DNA of 64,000 nucleotides from positions 53,385 through 117,384 of the forward strand of contig JTDE01000299.1 of assembly GCA_014338405.1 (NCBI GenBank), in the 5' to 3' direction. This document shows, piece after piece, positions 24,261 through 33,505 of the stretch (its first letter is position 1; each line of letters starts with the position of its first letter). Below the pieces are notes generated by a model, which ran no database searches, was not told the origin of the DNA, and saw nothing but the letters and a program-made list of their open reading frames with translations. This DNA is from Paragonimus skrjabini miyazakii. Its lineage: Eukaryota; Platyhelminthes; Trematoda; Plagiorchiida; Troglotrematidae. Position numbers and translations under genes: made by a program.

Positions 24261-25104
24261 AAACAAACTATATGCTGACAAGTCAACGCAATGGATGAAC
24301 CTGTTGCAACGATATCGATTAACAAGGTTCAGTTAGAAGTCACCTGGAAGCATTCGTATTACACCATAATTAGACATTTGTAACTATCCTATATCTCCCC
24401 CTCTTCGCTTATTTTCATCTAGTCGCCTTCCGGTGCCGATATTTTAGCCCCAATGGACGATATCATTTACTGTGGCAAACGCTGAGTTAGATAGTCAAAA
24501 ATTCCACTTTGATAAAACGTAAGATTTTTCATTTCAATTTGAAGGATAATTTATGACGATCCACGTCTATGAACGTCATTCTGGAGTGTCTGGAAGTGTT
24601 TGGCAGCTCATACTGAAATCATAACCTAGGAGTCTATTATTTCGTTGAGCACCGTAGCAGATTCACTTACTTATGAGAAGTCACACTGGAATTCGGGCAG
24701 ATCAGATCGCGCACATATTGTCTGTCGCTAATTTCTTTATAGTTCATGCACAGATTTTTGAAATCAAAACTCTTTGCAGTCATTCAAACCTGTCTTATCG
24801 TACAGTATGATCACCGAATAAAAGCAACTGACTCTTGGTGCGCAGATGCCTAATACATTTTGGACACACATGTAAAACTAAGGAAAACCCCGTTCACTTT
24901 TGAATGGAGATGGTAAACTGTGGACGTAAATAGTAAGTGAGCAAACAGGAGCTGTAAACAGAGGATATCTTCTACTTGTAGTCAGTCACCTGATATCACC
25001 TTTCAAGCAATCGTCGCATATCATGTTTTGACACAGTAAAATAAGTCAACTCAACAACCCATTACATAACTTGACAACTTATTACACAACTTTTACCCAA
25101 AAGA
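24261..25104. other. unassigned DNA
   Basis: Would be expected to contain the Gypsy 3' LTR, but no repeat of any upstream sequence was seen. Confidence 0.35.
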
Positions 25105-25438
25105 TGTGCTAGGTTTCTGGTACACCAGTGCAATGAGAACGAGCGATCGCACCATACTACTCACACCACTGCTATTCAGGAGTGGGGAAAGAGCATGGAT
25201 TTTGACATTGAAGTAGCAGCAGGAAAAATACAAGAAACATCAGAGTACAACTTTACATGAAATGGTTCTCGGTACATACAGAAATTGAACATTGGTGACC
25301 ATGGCAACCGTGACGTTTTGGGACAAGTACCGTACGCAGATGAGTGTTTCTGTTTGTTGTCATGTTTGAACGCTTGATCCACATGTTGGTTTCCTGAATA
25401 AATAACCCTTGTACCATCCGTGTTCTTGGCTCACAACA
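25105..25438. repeat. LTR-like dispersed repeat, copy A
   Basis: It shares several long blocks with 33185-33505: GAGCGATCGC then CATACTACTCAC near the left end, GCAGATGAGTGTTT in the middle, and TTCTTGGCTCACAACACTA at the right end. Taken as an LTR on the plus strand it would start TGTG, end CACAACA and carry AATAAA at 25399, i.e. LTR-like layout. No target duplication or primer-binding site is apparent. The alternative, that both copies are the 5' part of a minus-strand Penelope-like element, cannot be excluded because copy B abuts one. Confidence 0.6.
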
Positions 25439-27999
25439 CTAGTTCCGTAAACACTTATATGGTGCAGTCCGATTCGACTAAGTCTTCTTGGAAACTGTCA
25501 GTCCATAACTAATTTGGTGCGATCAGCGTGAGTGCAGGAATCTGGCTGTTCCATCACTCCTAAAATAACACTGATAGAAGCAACGGCTCAAGTACCGAGT
25601 GTCGCGCTCCCGCACGTGTTTACACTTCATTGGAAGAAGTGTTAATGCTCTGGCTTATCTGGCGATTGCTCTGATCACTGATTGAACAAAACAACGTCCC
25701 ACCTTTTAGTCGGCCTAATTAACCAGGACAGGTTCTGATCATCGCAGAACAGAACTGAAAATAGTAGGCGGCTTGTGTGGCCAACCAGATGTGCTTGTCG
25801 CGTTAACGAGGAATTCAGTAAATTTTCGCTAGATGAACCCTGACAACTTCGCATACGTGGATTATCTCGTAAATGTAGTGAGAAATTTAGCTCATTAGCC
25901 ACCTAGATGCTCGGTTCCAATATCGCAGGTCGTCCCACGATTGTCTTAAATAATGACTACAATGTTCTGTCGATGCAGTTAATCGTGGTACTTTGTGGAA
26001 ATAGATTGGCCGAAGGGAGCGAACAAATCGTGTGTGCCTGGTCACGTAGCTAAACGCTTCAGCTTTTCTCGCGAAAATTCCCATTGGGTCATAAAAGACC
26101 AGTTCGTCGTGATCGCAAAAGCAGTTTGTCAAACTCTTCTGTTTCCCATGTTATATGCTAGTTCACTAGCAGCTGTAATGACTTTAACACAGGTAGAACA
26201 GATTGACTGCTATCTCATTAAATGGCAGAACACGTCCCGATGTGGTTGAAACAACTGATGACGCACCGACCTCAACTTGGTGAACTAACTGCTCGAAATC
26301 TACCGTCACCGATTTCGAAACACCTCATGACAGCAAGTCACCAAGTTGAACCATTCAACTCATTCAAGATACTGTTGCGCAATTAAAACCCAAAGTTACT
26401 GGCTTTCTGCAAAGTGATGCTTACCCGAACTTACCGGCCGACGTTATGCGCACAGAAGTAATTGAAGCAACCTCTCGGATTGCCATGGTCGTGATCATAT
26501 AACACTTTGTGTGATTATAGGCGTGTCTAGTCCCTGTTTGTCCTGACATATATGACGTATACAACTGATGAGAGTACGCGAAATATTAGCATATCGCAAT
26601 ATATGTCTTCTTTCTGCTCTGATAAAGAATCAAAACGTTCAAGCGTTAATCAATATTTCTATGAAGCTATAGTGTTTGTTCCAGCAGTCTTCCTGTTAAC
26701 ATTAAGCTCAAGTTTATACTTCGACACGAACAAAATCTGTGTACTAGCTCAACATGTTCCACTGGCATGCATCGGTTTGCTAAACGAAGTTTCCTTTTGA
26801 GCGCGCCATTATAGTGTATATCAATTTTCCAGTTATAAGAAACGCTAATATAACTAATTGGTCGTAAGATATTCGCACCAAATCTAGTATGAATGAAGTC
26901 AAACAGTTTGCTTGTCATTCTGAGGAAGGCTACTCGAGGTGATTGCTAGGCTGAGTACTAAAACTTGCTCGTAACACCGTGCTATTTTTAATCCATTTGT
27001 CAATAAACCTAGTTTACATAATAATTTCTTTCATATAATACTTAACTACACGGGACAATTTTGTGTCATCTCTCCCACAAGCGTTTGCCTGCAATTTTGA
27101 ACGGGTTGAACATTAGAACTGCTTCACAAAATCCTGATTGTTTTCAATAATTTATACGTATAGCTAAGCTGGAGAGTTCAGTCGATGTCATGTATGCTTG
27201 TGAGGATGAAAGTCTTTGAACAACAATTCTCATGTTACCGTGTCAAACGTAATTCAGCTTGAATATCGTTTCCACTTGTTAGACTCTCCAGCTTGAGTAG
27301 TTCGTTTTTGCCTCTAGATTTCTTCAGCCAAACAGTTAGAGTTGTGTATTCATATAGCACATAGCACATTGAGACGTTTAATAACATCACTGAAGATTTT
27401 AACTGAAGCTACTATTCATTCTTCAACTATCGACTCTCTATTTGATTAGTTTACTTATCATGATCGGTTTACTCGCATTAGTAATTTAGTCTTGTCACAC
27501 ATACCATTGATTGTGGTGTTCTCCTAGATAAACTGCTTCTCATTCTGTTCTCAATTATGTGAAACTTGTGCAAAACCCAGATAATATCATCATAGAAAAT
27601 GACTTTGCATATCAAATGTTCAACTTTATCTCCTCTGATCATCTTGATGCACAGTAAACCTACATTGCCATGGTGGTCTCAGTTCCGCTTTCTGTTCTTT
27701 ACATCCCCTAACGTATCGATATACTGTTCACATTTGCTGAAAATAGTCGATGAGGAAAACCTCTTAACAACTACTTTCTCTCCACACAATGATGTATCAC
27801 TCTGAATTTCTTATGCCAGGCGTCTAGTAGCCACTTTGATGTAGTCTCTTCATCTCAAGGACATTTTTGCTACAGTCGGAAACCTCAAACTGATAAATTT
27901 CTCCGACTCACATCGTTTAGTTTGACAACGATAAGCAGCGGGAGATTTGGGCTGATACAAGTTGTACAGCTCTCACAAATTAATGTAGCTTCCGTGTTC
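25439..27999. other. unassigned DNA
   Basis: No gene recognised. It contains the inverted repeat at 27166-27294 described separately. Confidence 0.4.
27166..27294. repeat. 129-bp segment bounded by 12-bp inverted repeat
   Basis: The arms AAGCTGGAGAGT (27166-27177) and ACTCTCCAGCTT (27283-27294) are perfect reverse complements 105 bases apart. The layout is that of a small non-autonomous DNA transposon, but there is no second copy and no clear target duplication, so it may be chance. Confidence 0.3.
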
Positions 28000-28081
28000 C
28001 AATAGGCTATTCAGCCGGCTCTTTTCCAAAAGGTGCATTATAGTCGAGTTTCGCTTTCAATAGAGCTCGTTATTAGTACAG
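28000..28081 (-). mobile_element. SINE1 ribozyme-and-body fragment (inverted)
   Basis: Minus-strand part of SINE1 containing the ribozyme region (about 28080-28035) and the adjoining body. CTGACGA has become ATAACGA and the GTC triplet is altered, while AGCGAAACTCGA remains. It stops about 15 bases before a plus-strand SINE1 copy starts, forming an inverted pair. Confidence 0.65.
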
Positions 28082-28095
28082 AGCCGACTCACGGC

Positions 28096-28402
28096 CGAGT
28101 TTCAAACAGGTGTACAGTTGAACACGACCCGCAAGCGAATGGGACTGAGCGTTTCTATATGATTATTCGGTCGTGCCTAATGTGTGGTCGTTGGCGCAGT
28201 GGCCAACATGGTTGCCCAAAAAAAGCGTAGCTGATGTTTAATTCCCGGTTGTATTGAGAGTATGCACTGCCGGTGAACCTTAATGGGAGTGAGACTCGAG
28301 GATAGTGCTTCTTTTCGAACGGACTTGACTCAGAAGTCTATGGAAATGCGAATGCATTAATAAACTACGGGTGATTTTCCACATATATCAACTAAAATTG
28401 GT
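28096..28402 (+). mobile_element. SINE1 copy, diverged
   Basis: Contains the upstream block (GAGCGTTTCTATATG, TTCGGTCGTGCCTAATG), A box (TTGGCGCAGTGGCC), a tRNA-like middle in which the anticodon is lost to an A-rich stretch, a B-box-like AATTCCCGG, then a dead ribozyme at 28264-28308 (CCGGTGA for CTGACGA and GAGA for GAAA) whose stem I (GCACT...AGTGC) still pairs. The body follows to about 28402. Confidence 0.8.
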
Positions 28403-28864
28403 CTTTCCTGAATAAGTGTGTGCCTCTCCATAATATGTACCGTTTAATTGTTATATTCCCCCATATTTTGTTGGAGAATTCTATAGTTTTTACCAAATCT
28501 TTATGACATTAATCAAGTTGCAGTTGAATTTCTCATTCACTGGTTGCCCTGTTTTTCATCACTGTACAGTAAGCAATTAACTGAAATCGAGAACAGTATC
28601 CGAAGTGATGTAGCCTCTTAACTTGTATCTTTCAAAATGCATTTCTAGATCTTCAACCAGATTCCTGTATAGTCATTTATTGACACTCACCCGATCGTAC
28701 TGTTGTTCTTGTAGAGAAGTCCTAGTCGAGAAGTCATCGATTGGAGTTAACAGACAGTAACTGTGTCTCCTCTCGAGGCGATCGGGCAACCTGATCATTA
28801 CTCACAAGCAAAAGTGGTTGAGCGTTCACATATGATAATTTGGTCGTGCCTAACGTGAGGTCAA

Positions 28865-28919
28865 TGGCGCAGTGGTAAACACGGTTGCCTCATGAACAGC
28901 GTGTCCGCGGTTCAAGTCC
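28865..28919 (+). promoter_or_regulatory. Pol III internal promoter (A and B boxes) of SINE1
   Basis: The A box is TGGCGCAGTGGT (28865-28876) and the B box is GGTTCAAGTCC (28909-28919), both close to the tRNA consensus and 33 bases apart, a normal tRNA spacing. The loop between them reads CTCATGA, i.e. a CAT anticodon, suggesting descent from a methionine tRNA. It should direct RNA polymerase III transcription through the ribozyme. Confidence 0.85.
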
Positions 28920-28937
28920 CGGCAGTGGCGATGATAT

Positions 28938-28982
28938 GCACTACTGACGAGCTCTAATGAGAGCGAAACTCGAGTCTAGTGC
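28938..28982 (+). ncRNA. hammerhead ribozyme, intact (reference copy)
   Basis: Self-cleaving RNA of type I. Stem I: GCACTA (28938-28943) pairs perfectly with TAGTGC (28977-28982). Core box CTGACGA is at 28944-28950. Stem II is GCTCT with AGAGC and loop AATG. GAAA is at 28965-28968. Stem III is ACT with AGT around a CG loop, only three pairs. Predicted cleavage is after C28976 in GTC. Every invariant base of the hammerhead core is present. Such tiny stem III hairpins are known from animal retroelement hammerheads, where dimer forms are thought to be the active ones. Confidence 0.92.
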
Positions 28983-29092
28983 CTCTTTTCGAAAGGGGCC
29001 GACTGGAAAGTCTATGGGAATGCGACAGCTGCGATCAATTGTGGGTGATGTTCAGTCTATATGAAAAATCAAAATCCCCTACTACTCATCAG

Positions 29093-31989
29093 TTCACTTG
29101 TTGTTGAATTAACGGTGCATACTAACTAATTGATGCAGAGTATCGCTGTTTATCTATTTGTTCATGGACCATTTTATCATGGTTCTTAACAATAAGTGCT
29201 TTAAATCAACCTAGACAATTAGGTTTTTCTGACAAAGGTGTGAGTACGAAAAGAATAGAACTTATCTTTTCGTGGTACCCAAAGTGTGTATCCGATTTAA
29301 CAGATCGACCCGGATTGAATTAAATTGCATAACAATACGGTGCACTTACAGTTGCCTCACTAATCTATCATATTATAATTCATAGTAATGCTCTCAGAGG
29401 GGGTTTTTGTATACATACAAATATGGAATAACCAAGCAAAAAGAAAAATAAGATTTACATTGCTTGATATGATATGACTACCAGAATATCAGATCACCAG
29501 ATGACAAAGTTACAGTAATATATTCTCAGTGGTTTAGAAAGAAGGATCAATCTGCAGCAGTGTCACCGCAACTCAGTATGTCCTTTCATTTGTCTAAACC
29601 GTGAGACATAAAACGATACATTAAAACAATGTCAACTCACATAATAATCATGCAATTACGAGAAAGTTTGGTTACAGATTGGTTACACAGCTGTATAAAA
29701 TATCGTTACATAACTTCCACTTTTGGAACTTGGATGGGCTCTGGTATGTTTGAAGGTCAGCGTACCCGAATTCACACGATTCGATTACCGACGGTTATAG
29801 AATCCTCAAATGATGTCAACTATGCTGTGAACAACGGGTACAATTGCGTGTGTGACTACATTTGGTGTGACACTGCGATGAGCGAAACAGGCAGAGGGAG
29901 CGAGACAAATTCTAGGAGCTAAACGGTAGTTGTGACTTTTGGAGCACTTTGGGAGAACACGACATTTTGACTGCAGCTTCAAAGGCCGACTTCTATATGT
30001 CTATTAGATACACACAAACAGCCCACGGAATAAACGTTGTAAGTCGTTGACACGAGTCAGCCACTCGAAAATACTCTAATCAGTTGTACGATTAAAGAGG
30101 TTTATCTATCAGACGAAATATTGCAAGGTAAATAACGCTCCAAGTGGCTTACTAACCCCGTTTTAGACAAGTTGATAAGACTACAACCTGATTTAAATAC
30201 CAAACAAATCATTTATGCGCCGCAGTGTTTTGATACAATGCCGGATAACTGAACTTTTGTCAAATCCACTTGGAAAGCGTTAAGTCTATGACAATAGCCA
30301 TCCATCACTATGCAAGGACTGTACATCTTTAGGACGGATAATACCATCATCAGACATTTTTCATTACGGTTCTGGGAATTTGCTGTTATTAAAAATGCCT
30401 TTGTGAGTTCGAATCTCGCCAACGGAACACGTATTTTGAAATCTCTATATAACAACCATTAACTGATTAAGCGGATTTCCAGGTGGTTTAATTCAATCAA
30501 ATATGCAGCGACTGCAAGCTAACACGGCCCTATCAATCATTGCATTAGCCACAACGGCTGACGTTCCAGCATTCGTTCCGATAAACATCGTGTTGTGCGG
30601 CCTACCTAGCGTGTTCCTAAGGAACAAAAACTGTAAACACCACACGAGACTACGAGAACAGCAAATGTATCTTTCAGCCACGAATTCGATTGAGTCAAAC
30701 CACCTGATCAATACGACTGATTCATTTCTGCAAATTTCGTATGTTCGAAATAGAAGTACTGTTTGAAAACTGATCCCACCGCACTGCGCACAGTTGTGCT
30801 TTTCATGCCTAACAAATTTTTCACCGATAGCGGAGATACTAGAAGGTCAATGGAGCATCCGCTGCATCGCTCTCAAGAGCCATCAGCGTTTGAAAAGTGA
30901 TGAGAAGTACTGATGATAACAGGCTTATCAAATATACACACTTTGTTCTGGTATTCGCTGTAATAGTGGTCTCCTGGATTACTCCAGAAGAGACGCCCTA
31001 ATAAAACACTGACTTCGGGAAGCCCAAAGTTTAGTTAGAGTATAGGTACACCCATTCAGGTAGAGAGCCTTTCTATTTCATGGAATTCGATCGGTATGCA
31101 TGCTGCACGTATGATCTTGTTACATCGACTTTTGCGTTCGCGTCAAGGCCGCCCGTGTGCTCCACATTCGTGATAAGACTCAAGCTGCGTTCCGATTGGT
31201 CGTGTCTTCGCGCACTTAAGGATGACGCTACTGCTTGTAAAGTGTCTCACTATGGTATGTACTTCTGTGTCACGTGTTCTCCCTACTGCTATTATGGCGT
31301 ATAGGGTCGAATGCTGATTGCACCCGAATGGGAATACAACATCAACTACACAATCACCACACAATGATGTAGGCATGTGTGCAATAATAATGGTTATAAA
31401 TGGTTTGGACTGAATAGTTGGGCAACTAGCATGTGGTACCACTCAGCAGCACGTTTACTGGTTAGCTGGAATAATATAAGGATGCCCAGTCCCAAACAAA
31501 AACCGATTATCTTTGAATGAACGCAAAAAAACACAGCCGAAAGAACAATGTTAAAACCATTGTTGTATGTGGGCTCACTATGGGGTTGAACAGTCCAATC
31601 AATAGAAGAGTTTATATTTCGAGGCATGTCTAGTTGTTTAAAGAAAACAAAAAATGACACGTTTTCGAAAATTCATCATCACGTCAATGTAACTGTAGGG
31701 AAAAGTAGGAAAAACTGAGATACCTGACCGAACAAACCTCAGTCGCAATAATCACCCAGTTTTGTGGACATGGGATTGGTTCATATTCTCTGACCGAGGT
31801 CAACTATCTATGTCGGTATGGTTGACAGTCGAATGTAGACCGCTGATGACCAGAGGAGTTGTAAGGCTTGATGAAACTGCTTTGGCAAACAACATGGTGC
31901 ATTACCTAATCTGCTTACGATCAATTTGTCCGTTACAAGGATCCGGAGGTCTGACTACCCCAGACTCGTTGATCAGACCATCATGGACC
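29093..31989. other. unassigned DNA
   Basis: No gene recognised. A 97-codon frame at 29629-29922 and a 99-codon minus frame at 31143-31442 have no motif. An isolated T-arm-like sequence lies at 30403-30419. Confidence 0.4.
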
Positions 31990-33215
31990 AACCGGAATTC
32001 CTTCTACACATTGATTAGCCACAACCGTGTAACAAATTGCACTAATGATTGATTCTGTGACCCTAGTACTGACCCAAGCAAGATGATGTCCTTCAGACAG
32101 GCCTCTAGTCGTTTGACCGATACATTCTGTCGTACAACAGTAGCAGATGAATGAATGCATAAGAACTCAGTGGTCGTTGACAGGTAACTTATCTTTAAGA
32201 CCAGTTCGGAATATGGGCCTGAAGGTGAACCGAGTTCTCAATGAAGAACCTGTTTCAGTGACTGGAGTGAGTGTTGACTCACCTATCCACTGGCTAAATC
32301 CTCATGGAGGAATGTGAGATGTTCATAGCTTTGTTTTTGATACTAGGAATGATGCAGCTAGACGGTGTGGCAACCATGCTGAGTCTGATAAATTTTCCCG
32401 GGTATCCATTTATTTGTACTTCGCTGACAAACGGATGAAGTTTGAGTTCAGGAATGTTCTTCGGAGAAATTTCTGCAATGTCGGATGTTGAAAAGCGAAT
32501 CAAGTTTCCTTCGTGTTTTAGATTACTAAAACTGCAGAACTTCCTATGTTGACCGGTTCTTGTTTTTTTGTGAGCAACACTCTGTCTTAAAGAATCAACA
32601 ATCTCGAGGAACTGAATTGACACATCCTTGTCCAATTTAACTGCCATTTAAATTAGGAGGTACATCATGTCATACGCTTCAAATGAACTATTTACATTCG
32701 TATTGACTGGATGGACTAAAAGCATATTATTCACAAAACCTTCGATAAGGATGGAACATTTGAATACCGACATGCAGTTGTTCACTTTTGAATTATTTCA
32801 CAAATATATCGGCTTTAATTGAACCTATAGGCAAGCCCATTGCCACATCACCAATCTGTCTACATAAATTCCCGCCGAACTAAACTTGTATGTAAAGCGT
32901 ACAGCATGACAGGAACTCTTTGATGGTTCTAGTTGAGAGTTTCACCTCTGGTTTCGTTTGATCAATGTGATCACGGATAAATCTGGTGCTTCTACTAGTC
33001 GGACGCTCGTATATGACTGGGCATAGATTGAGCACATGTTATGGTTTGTATCTTCTAGATGTTGCACGGCATCAGCGAACTCGAAGCTATCTCGTAGGTT
33101 GTATGAACACAACCTACGACGAGCCGTTTCAAGCATGGCAGCCAACAATTGTGCACTTGCATGACTGAGTGGGCAAAACATATCTGTGATCGGTCTGCTA
33201 GTACCAAGAGGACGA
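31990..33215 (-). pseudogene. Penelope-like element: RT and GIY-YIG endonuclease, decayed
   Basis: Minus-strand remnant of a Penelope-like retroelement. From high to low coordinate: RPITDM then LSHASAQLLAAML (RT N-terminal block, about 33190-33130), LCSYNLRDSFEFADAVQHLE, SIYAQSYTSVRLVEA (position of FDVxSLFTNVPL, about 33030), STRTIKEFLSCCTLYIQV, LCRQIGDVAMGLPIGS (usually YRQxDGVAMGSPLG, about 32880), FVNNMLLV at the YVDD active site (both aspartates became asparagine), LDKDVSIQFLEIVDS, KKTRTGQHRKF, INGYPGKFIR, and CYCCTTECIGQTTRGLSE (GIY-YIG motif, about 32145-32090) with HLAWVSTRVTESIISAI after it. At least four frame changes. It differs clearly in sequence from the 46.9-kb element, so it belongs to another lineage. 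Confidence 0.82.
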
Positions 33216-33505
33216 GCGATCGCCCCATACTACTCACCCCACCACCATTCAGTAGCGGGGCGACAAAGTAGCCGCAGGAAAAACACGGGAAGAAACATCT
33301 CACCAACAAGACAGTGCAGTATGCCATGAAATAGTTCTGATTACGCAAAGAAGCTGAGCATTAGCGTTTGTGGCAGCCTGGACCTTCTGGAACGATTTCC
33401 AGATGCAAATGAGTGTTTTTGTTCCTTGTCCTGTTTGAACACTTAAGCCGTGTTCGTTTCCTAAATAAGCGGTATTTGTGCCATCTGTATTCTTGGCTCA
33501 CAACA
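33185..33505. repeat. LTR-like dispersed repeat, copy B
   Basis: The second copy of the repeat at 25105-25438, same orientation. Matching blocks are GACGAGCGATCGC, CCATACTACTCACCCCACC, GCAAATGAGTGTTTTTG and TTCTTGGCTCACAACACTA. As an LTR it would start TGTG and end CACAACA; the AATAAA of copy A is TAAATAAG here. Its left end overlaps the first readable residues of the minus-strand Penelope-like element, so it is either inserted into that element or forms its 5' part. Confidence 0.6.

Larger units (their letters stand above)
28735..29092 (+). mobile_element. SINE1, best full-length copy (reference)
   Basis: About 358 bp. In order: a 130-bp upstream block starting ATCGATTGGAGTTAACAG, shared with the copies at 45.75 and 49.36 kb; a tRNA-like head with A box (28865-28876), CCTCATGAAC in the anticodon region and B box (28909-28919); an intact hammerhead (28938-28982); TTTT at 28986; and a 100-bp body ending CTACTACTCATCAG. 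Head and ribozyme on one short element match the organisation known for the schistosome Sm-alpha SINEs. The start is set by where the 28.7- and 45.75-kb copies stop matching. It encodes no protein, so movement needs enzymes from another element. Confidence 0.92.

Noticed and set aside
30403..30419. Perfect T-arm-like GTGAGTTCGAATCTCGC
   Set aside because: No A box or acceptor stem upstream; at most a trace of a tRNA-derived element.
32294..32647. Minus-strand frame first read as a Gypsy gag zinc knuckle plus protease (CSFSNLKHEGNLI, then SEVQINGYPGKFI)
   Set aside because: The same residues align better with the Penelope-like region after the active site (FLD...TGQHRKF...INGYPGKFIR), and the GIY-YIG and AMGLPIG blocks lie at the right distances on the same strand.
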